64,000 nt of DNA from Streptomyces bungoensis (GCF_001514215.1 NZ_KQ948858.1:24648-88647); one strand, 5' to 3'; numbered from the stretch's first letter, positions 16,972 to 26,151 are shown. Made by a program: numbers and translations. Notes: generated by a model from the sequence alone, not told the origin.

Positions 16972-18888
16972 TCAGAGCGCTTCCGCCCCCCGCACCCGGA
17001 GCGTCTGGTCGTACTGCTGGAGGATCCACATCTCGTTCTGCACCGCGGCCAGTTGAGCGGGGTCGCCGCCGGTGGAGAGGCGGGTCAGCTGGGACTGGAT
17101 GTCGCGGATGCGGCGCTCGACCGCGCGGCGGCGGATCTGCACCAGGACCGTGCCGGCGTAGGTCTCGTCCACCGTACGGCGCAGGATCGGCTCGACCGCG
17201 AGTTCGGTGACCATCGCGCGGACGGTGTCGTCGGGCGCGGCCTCGCGGACCCGGACCAGGTACTCCTGCGGGTCCGGCACGCCGTACTCGGCGCCGCCCG
17301 CCTCCGCGATCGCCTGGCGCACGGCGGCGTAGGGCGGGGCGGTGAACTCGTCCACGCCGTACGCGTCGAAGGCCGGGGAGACCAGCTCGGGACGCTGCAG
17401 GGCGAGTTTGAGCAGTTCGCGCTCGGCGGCGTACACCGGGTTGCGCAGGGTGAGCGCCGGGCCGGACGGAGCGGCCGGGCGCGGGCCCGCCTCCCACTGC
17501 TGCTGGGGCCCGCGGGACCGCTCCTGCGGGCCGCCGCCGCCCCGCCCGCCGCGGTCGCGCGCCCAGCGGGCCAGCTGGGCGACCCGCCGGACCACGAACT
17601 GGGTGTCGAGGATGCCGAGCATCCCGGCCAGCTCCACGGCGACCTCGTGCTGCGCGCCGCTGTTCTTGATGCGGGCGACGATCGGCGCCGCCTCGTCCAG
17701 GGCGGCGGCGCGGCCGGCCGGGGTGTCCAGGTCGTAGCGGCTCACGACCTGGCGGAGCGCGAACTCGAACAGCGGGGTGCGGGGCTCGACCAGGTCGGCG
17801 ACCGCCTCGTCGCCCTTGGCCAGGCGCAGGTCGCACGGGTCCATGCCGTCGGGCGCGATCGCGATGTACGTCTCGGCGGCGAACTTCTGGTCGTCCTCGA
17901 AGGCGCGCAGGGCCGCCTTCTGGCCGGCCGCGTCACCGTCGAAGGTGAAGATCACCCGGGCCGAGCCGTTGTCCATCAGCAGCCGGCGCAGGATCTTGAT
18001 GTGGTCGCCGCCGAAGGCCGTGCCGCAGGTGGCGATGGCCGTGGTGACCCCGGCGAGGTGGCAGGCCATGACGTCGGTGTAGCCCTCGACGACGACGGCC
18101 CGGCTGGACTTGGCGATGTGCTGCTTGGCCAGGTCGATGCCGTACAGCACCTGGCTCTTCTTGTAGATCGCCGTCTCGGGCGTGTTCAGGTACTTCGGGC
18201 CGTTGTCCGCCTCGTACAGCTTGCGGGCGCCGAAGCCGACGACCTCGCCGCCGATGTCCCGGATGGGCCACATCAGCCGCCCCCGGAACCGGTCGATCGG
18301 GCCCCGGCGGCCCTCCTGGGCGAGGCCGGACAGGATCAGCTCCTTGTCGCTGAAGCCCTTGCCGCGCAGGTAGCGGGTGAGGTGGTCCCAGCCCTGCGGG
18401 CTGTAGCCCACGCCGAAGTGCACGGCGGCCGCCTGGTCGAAACCGCGCCCGGCGAGGAAGACCCGGCCGGTCTCGGCCTCGGGGCTGGTGGCGAGCTGCT
18501 CCGCGTACCACTCGGCGGCGATCTTGTGCGCCTCGACCAGGCGGATGCGCTCGCCTCGCTGGTGGGCGGGGTTGTACCCGCCCTCCTCGTAGCGCAGCGT
18601 GATGCCGGCCTGGGCGGCCAGGCGCTCGACCGCCTCCGAGAAGGAGAGGTGGTCGATCTTCATCACGAACGTGAGGGTGTCGCCGCCCTCCTGGCAGCCG
18701 AAGCAGTGGAAGAGTCCCTTGCTCGGGCTGACCTGGAAGGACGGCGACTTCTCGTCGTGGAAGGGGCACAGGCCCTTGAGGTTGCCGCCCCCGGCGTTGC
18801 GCAGCTGGAGGTACTCCGAGACGACGGCGTCGATCGGGACCGCGTCCCGTACCGCCTTCACGTCCTCGTCGTTGATCCGTCCTGCCAC
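16972..18888 (-). CDS. dnaG: DNA primase DnaG
   Basis: The 638-aa protein has the N-terminal zinc ribbon (Cys41, His44, Cys62, Cys65), the Toprim catalytic core with VVVEGYTDVMACHLAG and VIFTFDGDAAGQKAALRAF, and a C-terminal helicase-interaction domain after a proline/arginine linker (~430-480). It synthesises RNA primers at the replication fork with DnaB. The start gives the canonical MAGRINDEDVKAVRDAV N-terminus. It lies upstream of hrdA on the same strand, an echo of the dnaG-rpoD arrangement known from other bacteria. Confidence 0.97.
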   Translation of the reverse strand: MAGRINDEDVKAVRDAVPIDAVVSEYLQLRNAGGGNLKGLCPFHDEKSPSFQVSPSKGLFHCFGCQEGGDTLTFVMKIDHLSFSEAVERLAAQAGITLRYEEGGYNPAHQRGERIRLVEAHKIAAEWYAEQLATSPEAETGRVFLAGRGFDQAAAVHFGVGYSPQGWDHLTRYLRGKGFSDKELILSGLAQEGRRGPIDRFRGRLMWPIRDIGGEVVGFGARKLYEADNGPKYLNTPETAIYKKSQVLYGIDLAKQHIAKSSRAVVVEGYTDVMACHLAGVTTAIATCGTAFGGDHIKILRRLLMDNGSARVIFTFDGDAAGQKAALRAFEDDQKFAAETYIAIAPDGMDPCDLRLAKGDEAVADLVEPRTPLFEFALRQVVSRYDLDTPAGRAAALDEAAPIVARIKNSGAQHEVAVELAGMLGILDTQFVVRRVAQLARWARDRGGRGGGGPQERSRGPQQQWEAGPRPAAPSGPALTLRNPVYAAERELLKLALQRPELVSPAFDAYGVDEFTAPPYAAVRQAIAEAGGAEYGVPDPQEYLVRVREAAPDDTVRAMVTELAVEPILRRTVDETYAGTVLVQIRRRAVERRIRDIQSQLTRLSTGGDPAQLAAVQNEMWILQQYDQTLRVRGAEAL

Positions 18889-18926
18889 GTGGTGATTCTA
18901 CGGGGCCGGACCGACAGTCCCGGGGT

Positions 18927-20192
18927 TCAGGAGGCCAGACCGTCCAGCGGTACGTGCGGGTCGGCGAGGGCGTCGGTGTCGACCCGGGCCCGGGAGCGGA
19001 TCAGGTGCTGGATCGGCTGCGTGACGTCCCACACGTTCACGTTCATCCCGGCCAGCACCCGGCCCTCCTTCACCCAGAACGCGATGAACTCCCGCTTGCC
19101 CGCGTCGCCCCGGATCACCACCTCGTCGTACGACCCGGGCGGCGCCCACCCGCTGTACTCCATCCCCAGGTCGTACTGGTCGGTGAAGAAGTACGGCACG
19201 CGGTCGTAGGCGACGTCCTGGCCGAGCATGGCGCGGGCGGCCGCCGGGCCGCCGTTCAGCGCGTTGGCCCAGTGCTCGACGCGCATCCTGGTGCCGAACA
19301 GGGGGTGCGGGAAGGCGGCGACGTCACCGGCCGCGTAGATGTCCGGGTCGGACGTGCGCAGCCGTTCGTCCACCACGACACCGCCGCCGTGCGCCCGGTC
19401 GGCCAGCTCCAGCCCCGCCGCCTCCGCCAGCGCGGTCCGCGGGGCGGCGCCGATCGCGGCGAGGACGTCGTGCGCCGGGTGCTCCTCGCCGTCGTCGGTG
19501 CGGGCCGCGAGGACCATGCCGTCCTGGCCGACGATCTCGGTGAGCCGCACCCCGAACCGGAAGCGGACCCCGTGCGCGCGGTGCAGCTCCGCGAAGACGT
19601 TGCCCAGCTCGGGGCCGAGGACGCCGTGCAGCGGGGTCTGCGACGGTTCGATGACGGTGACCTCGGCGCCGTACTCGCGGGCGGCCGCCGCGACCTCCAG
19701 GCCGATCCAGCCGGCGCCCGCGATCACGATGTGCCCGTTGTCCCGGCCGAGGGAGGCCAGCACCCCCTTGAGGCGCTCGGCGTGGGCCAGGCGGCGCAGG
19801 TGGTGGACGCCGGCCAGGCCGGTGCCGGGGATGTCCAGGCGGCGGGGCTCGGCACCGGTGGCGAGCAGGAGCTTGTCGTAGTGGACGAGGGTGCCGTCGT
19901 CACCGAAGTGCACGGTCTTCGCGGCGCGGTCGATCCGGTCCACGGTCTGGCCGAGGTGCAGCTCGACGTCGTTGCGCGCGTACCAGGCCGGTTCGTGCAC
20001 GAAGACGCTGTCGCGGGACTTCTTGCCGAGCAGGTAGCCCTTGGACAGCGGCGGGCGCTCGTAGGGGTGGTCGCGCTCGTCACAGATCAGTATCACCCGG
20101 CCGGTGAACCCCTCCGTGCGAAGCGTCTCGGCCGCCTTGGCGCCGGCGAGACCGCCTCCGACGATGACGAACGTCTGATCCGCGTCGACCAC
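18927..20192 (-). CDS. NAD(P)/FAD-dependent ferredoxin reductase-like flavoprotein
   Basis: The 421-aa protein has an N-terminal FAD-binding GGGLAGAKAAETL, an NAD(P)-binding VIAGAGWIGLEVAAAAREYGAEVTVIE, a YAAGDVAAFPHPLFG flavin-closing motif, and a C-terminal Reductase_C domain as in bacterial ferredoxin reductases (BphA4, putidaredoxin reductase). GTG 20192 is preferred over the longer frame because GAGGAGG sits just upstream. No ferredoxin or P450 gene is adjacent, so the electron acceptor is not evident. It lies 38 bp upstream of dnaG and may be co-transcribed with it. Confidence 0.9.
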   Translation of the reverse strand: MVDADQTFVIVGGGLAGAKAAETLRTEGFTGRVILICDERDHPYERPPLSKGYLLGKKSRDSVFVHEPAWYARNDVELHLGQTVDRIDRAAKTVHFGDDGTLVHYDKLLLATGAEPRRLDIPGTGLAGVHHLRRLAHAERLKGVLASLGRDNGHIVIAGAGWIGLEVAAAAREYGAEVTVIEPSQTPLHGVLGPELGNVFAELHRAHGVRFRFGVRLTEIVGQDGMVLAARTDDGEEHPAHDVLAAIGAAPRTALAEAAGLELADRAHGGGVVVDERLRTSDPDIYAAGDVAAFPHPLFGTRMRVEHWANALNGGPAAARAMLGQDVAYDRVPYFFTDQYDLGMEYSGWAPPGSYDEVVIRGDAGKREFIAFWVKEGRVLAGMNVNVWDVTQPIQHLIRSRARVDTDALADPHVPLDGLAS

Positions 20193-20236
20193 TTGTTGCC
20201 TCCTCGTCAGGGTGCCGCCACATGCGAGCGTCCCGC

Positions 20237-20286
20237 ACACCGGGTGGTGCGGGAAGAGGGGGTGACCCGATCAGGCCACCCGGTGT
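20237..20286 (-). terminator. Stem-loop after dgt
   Basis: ACACCGGGTGG (20237-20247) pairs perfectly with CCACCCGGTGT (20276-20286) across a 28-nt loop. It lies directly after the dgt stop and before the flavoprotein gene. There is no T tract. It probably ends dgt transcription. Confidence 0.6.
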
Positions 20287-20296
20287 CACGTTCCAT

Positions 20297-21631
20297 TCAG
20301 ATATGCCCCGTCAGTCTCGCGTGCAGGGAGCGGGCGGAGGCGTCGGTCAGCGAGGCGATCTGGTCGACGATCACCCGCTTGCGCGCGTGGTCGCCGGGCG
20401 CCCGTTCGAACAGGTCACGGAACTGCGGGTCGAGCCCTTCGGGCGCCCGGGCGGTGAGCGCCTCGGCCAGCTCGGCGACGACCACCCGCTGGTCGGCGCG
20501 CAGCCGCTCCTGCTCGGCCCGCTGCATCACGTAGAGGTCGGCGACCGCCTTGAGCACCGCGCACTCCATGCGGGTCTCGCGGGGTACGACGAGCTCGGCG
20601 CCGTAGCGGGTGAGCCGGCCGCCGCCGTACGCCGCGCGCGTGGCGCCCTCGGCGGCCAGGCAGAAGCGGCCGATGAGCTGGCTGGTGGCGTCCTTCAGCC
20701 GGGCCTGGGCGACCGCCGTGCCGTCGTAGCCGTGCGGCCACCACTCCTGCGCGAGGAGCCGGTCCAGGGCGGCGGCGAGTTCCGCCGGGTCGGTGCCGGC
20801 CGGCACGTACCGGCCGACGGCGACCGCGAACACCGCCCGCCGCTCGGGCCCGGCGTGCAGGCTGCCGGGGTCGACGTGACCGGCGTGCAGGCCGTCCTCG
20901 ACGTCGTGCACCGAGTAGGCCACGTCGTCGGACCAGTCCATGACCTGCGCCTCGAAGCAGGTGCGGGTGCCCGGGGCGTGCGCGCGGACCCAGTCGAAGA
21001 CCGGGCGGTCGTCCTCGTACACGCCGAACTTCGGGGACTTCGGGTCGGTGGGGTGGGCGCCGCGCGGCCAGGGGTACTTGGTGGCGGCGTCCAGGGCGGC
21101 CCGGGTGAGGTTGAGGCCGACCGAGCCCTCCGGGGTGAAGCGCTTGGGCTCGATGCGGGTGAGGAGCCTGAGGGACTGGGCGTTGCCCTCGAAGCCGCCG
21201 CAGTCGTCGGCGAACTCGTTCAGGGCCTGCTCGCCGTTGTGGCCGAACGGGGGGTGGCCGAGGTCGTGGGAGAGGCAGGCCGCCTCCACCAGGTCGGGGT
21301 CGCAGCCCAGGGCCGCGCCCAGCTCCCGGCCGACCTGGGCGCACTCCAGGGAGTGGGTCAGGCGGGTGCGGGGGCTGGCGTCCCAGGCGTGGACGGGGGT
21401 CCCCCCGCTCGAACGAAGTTGAGAGGGGGGGAGGGTGCCCGGGGTGACCACCTGGGTCTTGCCGGCCAGGCGGCGCAGGGCGGCGGAGTGCAGGATGCGG
21501 GCGCGGTCGCGCTGGAAGGCGGTGCGGCCGGGGCGCTTGTCGGGCTCGGGCGCCCAGCGTTCGACCGATGTCGGGTCGTAGGCGGCCGGGGGTGCGGTGC
21601 GGGTGCCTGCGGTGCCAGTGGTGCCTTCCAT
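20297..21631 (-). CDS. dgt: Deoxyguanosinetriphosphate triphosphohydrolase-like protein Dgt
   Basis: The 444-aa HD-domain enzyme has RTRLTHSLECAQVGRELG, the HD metal motif CLSHDLGHPPFGHNGEQALNE, and a downstream SDDVAYSVHDVEDGL region, all diagnostic of dNTP triphosphohydrolases (dNTP to deoxynucleoside plus triphosphate). The odd point is a ~15-residue stretch (TLPPSQLRSSGGTPV) just before the first conserved His motif. It is encoded by a dispersed palindromic repeat at 21395-21439 that keeps the frame. Orthologues should have only a short loop there. The start MEGTTGTAGTR is plausible but not certain. Confidence 0.94.
   Translation of the reverse strand: MEGTTGTAGTRTAPPAAYDPTSVERWAPEPDKRPGRTAFQRDRARILHSAALRRLAGKTQVVTPGTLPPSQLRSSGGTPVHAWDASPRTRLTHSLECAQVGRELGAALGCDPDLVEAACLSHDLGHPPFGHNGEQALNEFADDCGGFEGNAQSLRLLTRIEPKRFTPEGSVGLNLTRAALDAATKYPWPRGAHPTDPKSPKFGVYEDDRPVFDWVRAHAPGTRTCFEAQVMDWSDDVAYSVHDVEDGLHAGHVDPGSLHAGPERRAVFAVAVGRYVPAGTDPAELAAALDRLLAQEWWPHGYDGTAVAQARLKDATSQLIGRFCLAAEGATRAAYGGGRLTRYGAELVVPRETRMECAVLKAVADLYVMQRAEQERLRADQRVVVAELAEALTARAPEGLDPQFRDLFERAPGDHARKRVIVDQIASLTDASARSLHARLTGHI
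21395..21439. repeat. Dispersed palindromic repeat inside dgt
   Basis: A ~45-bp sequence opens with GGGGGTCCCCCC and GCTCGAACGAAG and closes with GAGAG, a G run and GTGCC. It matches, in reverse orientation, the sequence at 59510-59553 inside znuC. It contains partial self-complementarity (C-rich and G-rich arms around TCGAACGA). Its length is a multiple of three, so it encodes an in-frame peptide insertion. I recall similar repeats from other Streptomyces genomes. Confidence 0.8.
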
Positions 21632-21702
21632 GGGTCGACAGTACGGGGCGCTGGTGACAAATGGGGGGTGCCGGTGCGCCGCGCCCCTCGGTCACGTCGT
21701 TT

Positions 21703-22563
21703 TCAGGCTGACGCCAGGTCCGCCTCCGTCAGGGCATGGGTCTGGTCGTAGCGGTGGAGGACCAGGCGGGCCATCGCCTCGTGGGCGCCCAGGGGGGCCG
21801 AGGCGATCCAGGGGGCCTGGCGGGCGCACTCGGTGGCGAAGCGCCCGGGGGCCGTGAAGCAGGAGGCGATCGCCACCCGGTGGCGGCCGCGTGCGGCCAG
21901 CGCCCGGACCGCCGTGTCGACCGTCGGGGCGGCCGCCGAGGCGTAGGCCGGGATCACGGGGACGCCGAGGCGGTCGGCGAGGAGGCGGCCCGTACGGCGG
22001 GTGTCGGTGGCCGAGTCGGGGTCGCGGGAGCCCGCCGCCGCGAGGACGACCGCGCCCGTGCGGCGCGTGGCGGCGTCCGCGGCCGGGGGCCAGCCTGCCT
22101 CCAGCAGACGGGCGTACAGGGTCTCCACCAGGAGCGGGTGCGGGCCGAGCGGGGCGGCCACGCGTGCGCGTACCGGGGCCGCGGCGGCGATGTCGGGGAT
22201 GTCCTGCTTGACGTGGTAGCCGCGGGTGAGCAGGAGCGGGACGAGGACGACGGGAGCGTCGCCGAGCGCCGCGAGGGTGTCGGGGAGCAGGGGCTCGTTC
22301 AGCTCGATGTGGCCCAGGTGGACGGGGAGCGCGGGGCGCAGCTCGCGGACCCGGTCCATGAGGGCCCGCACGGTGACGAGCGCGCGGGGGTCGCGGCTGC
22401 CGTGGCCGACCAGGACCAGGGCGGGCGGTGCGGGCCGGCGGCGCCCGGTCGGCGAGACGAGCCGGAGGCGGCCGGTGACCTGGCTGCTGATGCTGTTCAT
22501 GAGGTGCGCCGTACTGTCGAGGTGGACGGGGGACTCGTCGCGGGGCGGGGTCGACGCCGTCAT
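21703..22563 (-). CDS. CbiX/SirB-type sirohydrochlorin chelatase
   Basis: The 286-aa protein has two CbiX half domains. The first contains LVLVGHGSRDPRAL with the metal-binding His, then VVLVPLLLTRGYHVKQDIP with a second His; the second half starts at GAVVLAAAGSRDPDS and has a degenerate site. It would insert Fe2+ into sirohydrochlorin for siroheme. Siroheme is the cofactor of the NirB encoded 11 kb downstream, and nasA is close by, so a role in nitrate assimilation fits. A weak GlnR-like pair (GTGAA-n6-GAAAA) lies on its coding strand at 22633-22618. Confidence 0.88.
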   Translation of the reverse strand: MTASTPPRDESPVHLDSTAHLMNSISSQVTGRLRLVSPTGRRRPAPPALVLVGHGSRDPRALVTVRALMDRVRELRPALPVHLGHIELNEPLLPDTLAALGDAPVVLVPLLLTRGYHVKQDIPDIAAAAPVRARVAAPLGPHPLLVETLYARLLEAGWPPAADAATRRTGAVVLAAAGSRDPDSATDTRRTGRLLADRLGVPVIPAYASAAAPTVDTAVRALAARGRHRVAIASCFTAPGRFATECARQAPWIASAPLGAHEAMARLVLHRYDQTHALTEADLASA

Positions 22564-22762
22564 GGTGGGATCCTGTCGGGTGGACGTTGCGCTGCCGTTG
22601 CGCGGCCGTCACAGGTGTTTTCCGCGGTTTCACGTCGTGCGGATGCACGGGGTGAGGGAAACGGGCGCACGGCGGGCTCACGGGCCGGGTGAACCGGATC
22701 GGCCGTGCGCGCGTCCTCCATGGTCGGGACCGGTCACCGGGAAATCGATCACTGGGGGGCGC

Positions 22763-23440
22763 ATGAACATCCGTCGACCGCGGCTGCCGCGCACCCGCAG
22801 GGGGCAGCGGCGGCTGGTGCAGGCCCTGATGGCCGCGTGCGTGCTGGCGCTGCTGCCGGCCACCTGGCTGTACGTGTCGACGGCGGACCGGCTGCGGACG
22901 ACGGCGGACGCGCCGCGCACCGAGGTCGCCGTCGTGTTCGGGGCCGGGCTGTGGAACGGGGAGCCGTCGCCGTACCTCGCGCACCGGCTGGACGCGGCGG
23001 CGCGGCTGTACCGGGCGGGACGGATCAGGGCCGTGCTGGTCACCGGGGACAACAGCCGCGAGGACTACGACGAGCCGGACGCCATGCGCGCGTACCTGAC
23101 CCGGCACGGGGTGCCGGCCGGGCGGATCGTCAGCGACTACGCCGGGTTCGACACCTGGGACTCCTGCGTGCGGGCCAAGAGGATCTTCGGCGTGGACCGG
23201 GCCCTGCTGATCAGCCAGGGCTTCCACATCCGGCGGGCGGTGGCGCTGTGCGAGGCGGCGGGCGTGGCGTCGTACGGCATCGGGGTCGACGCCAAGCACG
23301 ACGTGACCTGGTACTACGGCGGCACGCGGGAGGTGTTCGCGGCGGGCAAGGCGGCGCTGGACGCCGTGTTCCGCCCGGATCCGCGGTTCCTCGGGCCGAA
23401 GGAGCCCGGGGTGGCGCGGGCCCTCGCCGCCGGGCGGTGA
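22763..23440 (+). CDS. SanA/YdcF-like DUF218 membrane protein
   Basis: The 225-aa product has an N-terminal signal anchor (LVQALMAACVLALLPATWLYVS) and a DUF218 domain with VAVVFGAGLWNGEPSPYLAHRLDAAARLY, VLVTGDNSREDYDE and SRADS-like YAGFDTWDSCVRAKRIFG, as in E. coli SanA. Family members affect envelope barrier function; the reaction is unknown. ATG 22763 follows GGGGGG at suitable spacing. It lies between the chelatase and nasA but has no evident link to nitrogen metabolism. Confidence 0.85.
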   Translation: MNIRRPRLPRTRRGQRRLVQALMAACVLALLPATWLYVSTADRLRTTADAPRTEVAVVFGAGLWNGEPSPYLAHRLDAAARLYRAGRIRAVLVTGDNSREDYDEPDAMRAYLTRHGVPAGRIVSDYAGFDTWDSCVRAKRIFGVDRALLISQGFHIRRAVALCEAAGVASYGIGVDAKHDVTWYYGGTREVFAAGKAALDAVFRPDPRFLGPKEPGVARALAAGR

Positions 23441-23492
23441 CCGGCCCCTCACGGCGCCCGGGCCGGCGCGGGGAGGTCGTCGTCCCGGCCGC

Positions 23493-23531
23493 GTAACCGG
23501 GAGCGGGCACGGGCCGTAACACGCCGGAAGC
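23493..23531 (+). promoter_or_regulatory. Candidate GlnR boxes upstream of nasA
   Basis: GTAAC at 23516-23520, six bases, then GAAGC at 23527-23531 matches the GlnR consensus gTnAc-n6-GaAAc in 9 of 10 positions, 12 bp before the nasA start. A second GTAAC lies at 23493-23497. GlnR is the known activator of nitrogen assimilation genes in Streptomyces; binding here is inferred. Confidence 0.5.
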
Positions 23532-23543
23532 ACGCTGGTCGGC

Positions 23544-25691
23544 ATGGAGACCACCTCGACGCCCACCCACTGCCCGTACTGCGCCCTGCAGTGCGGGATG
23601 AACATCACGCCCCTGCCGCGGGGGGGCGTCGAGGTGACCGAACGGCCGGACTTCCCGGTGAACCGGGGCGCGCTGTGCGGCAAGGGGCGTACGGCGGCGC
23701 AGGTGCTCTCGCCCGCGCTGCGGCTGACCGCTCCGCTGGTGCGGGAGGGCGACCGGCTGGTGCCCGCCTCCTGGGAGGAGGCGCTGGACCGGATCGCCGG
23801 GGCGCTGTCGGCGGTGCGCGCCTGCCACGGCGCGGACGCGGTCGGCGTGTTCGGCGGGGGCGGGCTGACGAACGAGAAGGCGTACGCGCTGGGCAAGTTC
23901 GCGCGGGTGGTGCTCGGCACCTCGCAGATCGACTACAACGGGCGGTTCTGCATGTCCTCGGCGGCGGCGGCCGGGACGCGGGCGTTCGGGCTGGACCGGG
24001 GGCTGCCGTTCCCGCTGGCGGACATCCCGCGGACGGGCTGCGTGATCCTCGTCGGGTCGAACCTCGCCGAGACCATGCCGCCCTCGCTGCGCTTCTTCAG
24101 CGAGCTGCGGGAGAACGGCGGCACGCTGATCGTCGTCGACCCGCGCCGCACGAGGACCGCCGAGCAGGCGGACCTGCACCTGGCGCCCCGCCCCGGCACG
24201 GATCTGGCGCTGGCCCTGGGCCTGCTGCACCTGGTGGTCGCCGAGGGCCGCACGGACGAGGAGTTCATCCGGGAGCGGACGGCCGGCTGGGAGGAGGCCC
24301 GGGCGGCGGCGATGGCGCACTGGCCCGAGTACGTGGAGCGGATCACGGGCGTGTCCGTCCCCGAACTGCGCGAGGCGGTGCGGATGTTCTGCGCGCCGGA
24401 GTCGGCCATGGTCCTCACCGCGCGCGGTCCCGAGCAGCAGTCCAAGGGGACGGACACGGTCGGCGCGTGGATCAACCTGTGCCTGGCGACCGGCCGCGCG
24501 GGCCGGCCGCTGTCCGGGTACGGCTGCCTGACCGGGCAGGGCAACGGGCAGGGCGGCCGCGAACACGGCCAGAAGGCCGACCAGTTGCCCGGGTACCGCA
24601 AGCTGGACGACCCGGCGGCCCGGCGGCACGTGGCCGAGGTGTGGGGCGTGGACCCGGACGCGCTGCCCGGCCCCGGGCGCAGCGCCTACGAACTGCTCGA
24701 CGCCCTCGGGACCGACGTGCGGGCGCTGCTGCTGATGGGTTCCAACCCGGTGGTGTCGGCGCCGCGCGCCGCGCACGTCGAACAGCGGCTGCGCTCGCTG
24801 GACTTCCTCGCGGTGGCCGACGTGGTCCTCTCGGAGACGGCGGAACTGGCGGACGTCGTCCTGCCGGTCACCCAGTGGGCGGAGGAGACGGGGACGACGA
24901 CCAGCCTGGAGGGCCGGGTGCTGCTGCGCCGCCGGGCGGTCGCGGCGCCGCCCGGTGTCCGCAGCGACCTGCACGTCCTGCACGAACTGGCGGCCCGCCT
25001 GGGCGTGGAGAAGGGCTTCCCCACCGACCCGGAGGAGGTCTTCGGCGAGCTCCGCCGGGCCAGCGCGGGCGGCCCCGCCGACTACTCGGGGATCACCTAC
25101 CGCCGCCTGGCCGAGGAGAACGGCGTCTTCTGGCCGTGCCCGGAGCCGCCCGCGGCCGACGGCTCCCCGGCGGGTACGGACCGGGGGCCGAGCGCCGACG
25201 GCGGTGGCGCGACCGCGAGTGGCACCGCCGTGCACCCGGGCACCCCCCGCCTGTTCCTCGACCGGTTCGCCACCGAGGACGGCCGGGCGCGGTTCGTGGC
25301 CGTGGCGCACCGGGCGGCGGCCGAGGAACCGGACGCCGAGTACCCACTGCTGCTGACGACCGGCCGGGTGGTGGCGCAGTACCAGTCTGGCGCGCAGACG
25401 CGGCGGGTGGCGGAGCTGAACGCGGCCGCGCCCGGCCCCTTCGTCGAACTGCACCCCCGGCTCGCGGCGCGGCTCGGCGCGGCCGAGGGCGACCCGGTCG
25501 CGGTGGTCTCGCGGCGGGGCCGTGCGGTGGCGCCGGCCCGCATCACCGCGGCCATCCGCCCGGACACCGTGTTCATGCCGTTCCACTGGCCGGGCGAGGG
25601 CCGCGCCAACACGCTCACCAACCCGGCGCTGGACCCGGTGTCGCGGATGCCGGAGTTCAAGACGTGCGCGGTGCGGGTGGAAGTCCTCTGA
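23544..25691 (+). CDS. nasA: Assimilatory nitrate reductase, molybdopterin subunit
   Basis: The 715-aa protein is a DMSO-reductase-family oxidoreductase. Cys10, Cys13, Cys17 and Cys45 bind the N-terminal [4Fe-4S] cluster; the GRFCMSSAAAAG stretch carries the probable Mo-ligating Cys; a C-terminal molydop_binding domain begins near YPLLLTTGRVVAQYQSG. It reduces nitrate to nitrite in the cytoplasm. There is no Tat signal, which fits an assimilatory rather than respiratory enzyme. GlnR-like half sites lie just upstream. The C-terminal BFD [2Fe-2S] domain present in some NasA proteins is absent, so electrons must come from a separate reductase, perhaps the flavoprotein upstream of nirB. Confidence 0.93.
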   Translation: METTSTPTHCPYCALQCGMNITPLPRGGVEVTERPDFPVNRGALCGKGRTAAQVLSPALRLTAPLVREGDRLVPASWEEALDRIAGALSAVRACHGADAVGVFGGGGLTNEKAYALGKFARVVLGTSQIDYNGRFCMSSAAAAGTRAFGLDRGLPFPLADIPRTGCVILVGSNLAETMPPSLRFFSELRENGGTLIVVDPRRTRTAEQADLHLAPRPGTDLALALGLLHLVVAEGRTDEEFIRERTAGWEEARAAAMAHWPEYVERITGVSVPELREAVRMFCAPESAMVLTARGPEQQSKGTDTVGAWINLCLATGRAGRPLSGYGCLTGQGNGQGGREHGQKADQLPGYRKLDDPAARRHVAEVWGVDPDALPGPGRSAYELLDALGTDVRALLLMGSNPVVSAPRAAHVEQRLRSLDFLAVADVVLSETAELADVVLPVTQWAEETGTTTSLEGRVLLRRRAVAAPPGVRSDLHVLHELAARLGVEKGFPTDPEEVFGELRRASAGGPADYSGITYRRLAEENGVFWPCPEPPAADGSPAGTDRGPSADGGGATASGTAVHPGTPRLFLDRFATEDGRARFVAVAHRAAAEEPDAEYPLLLTTGRVVAQYQSGAQTRRVAELNAAAPGPFVELHPRLAARLGAAEGDPVAVVSRRGRAVAPARITAAIRPDTVFMPFHWPGEGRANTLTNPALDPVSRMPEFKTCAVRVEVL

Positions 25692-25713
25692 CCCGGCCCG
25701 TACCGGCCGTTGC

Positions 25714-26151
25714 TCAGCGGCGGGCGAGCCAGTCGCCGCCGTCGAGGGGCGTGCCGCTCGCGCGCAGCCGGTCGGCGACCCGCGGGGCGGCCAGGTACAC
25801 CCAGGCCCGCACGGCGCTGCCGTCGGCGCGGACGACGTCCCGGACGACGCGTTCGTAGAGGTTGCGGGGGTCGCCCGGCGCGTACTCCTCCAGCCGGTCC
25901 AGGTCGGCGAGCAGGTCCTCGTACGCCTCCGGCAGGGCGCCGACCAGCTCCCCGCGCACCTGTCCGCCTGGCGCCTCGACGGCGTACGGGTAGCCGGGCC
26001 CGTCGTACAGCACGGCGTCCGGGAGCCGTCCCGGTTCCTCCCGGGCGGTCCGGCCGCGCAGGAAGAGGCCGTGGTTCGGCTCGCCGGGGCGCAGGGTGCC
26101 GTAGACGAAGAACGGGAGGTGCGCGGCGGGCGGGGGGTCCGGAGCGATCAC
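25714..26151 (-). CDS. Gamma-glutamylcyclotransferase-fold protein (AIG2/GGCT-like)
   Basis: The 145-aa product has the family signature FVYGTLRPGEPNHGLF near its start, a YPYAVEAPGG strand and the acidic LLADLDRLEEYAPGDP with the presumed catalytic Glu. The family cyclises gamma-glutamyl dipeptides to 5-oxoproline, but many small bacterial members have unknown substrates. It is convergent with nasA, 22 bp away, and diverges from the M4 protease gene. Confidence 0.87.
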   Translation of the reverse strand: MIAPDPPPAAHLPFFVYGTLRPGEPNHGLFLRGRTAREEPGRLPDAVLYDGPGYPYAVEAPGGQVRGELVGALPEAYEDLLADLDRLEEYAPGDPRNLYERVVRDVVRADGSAVRAWVYLAAPRVADRLRASGTPLDGGDWLARR

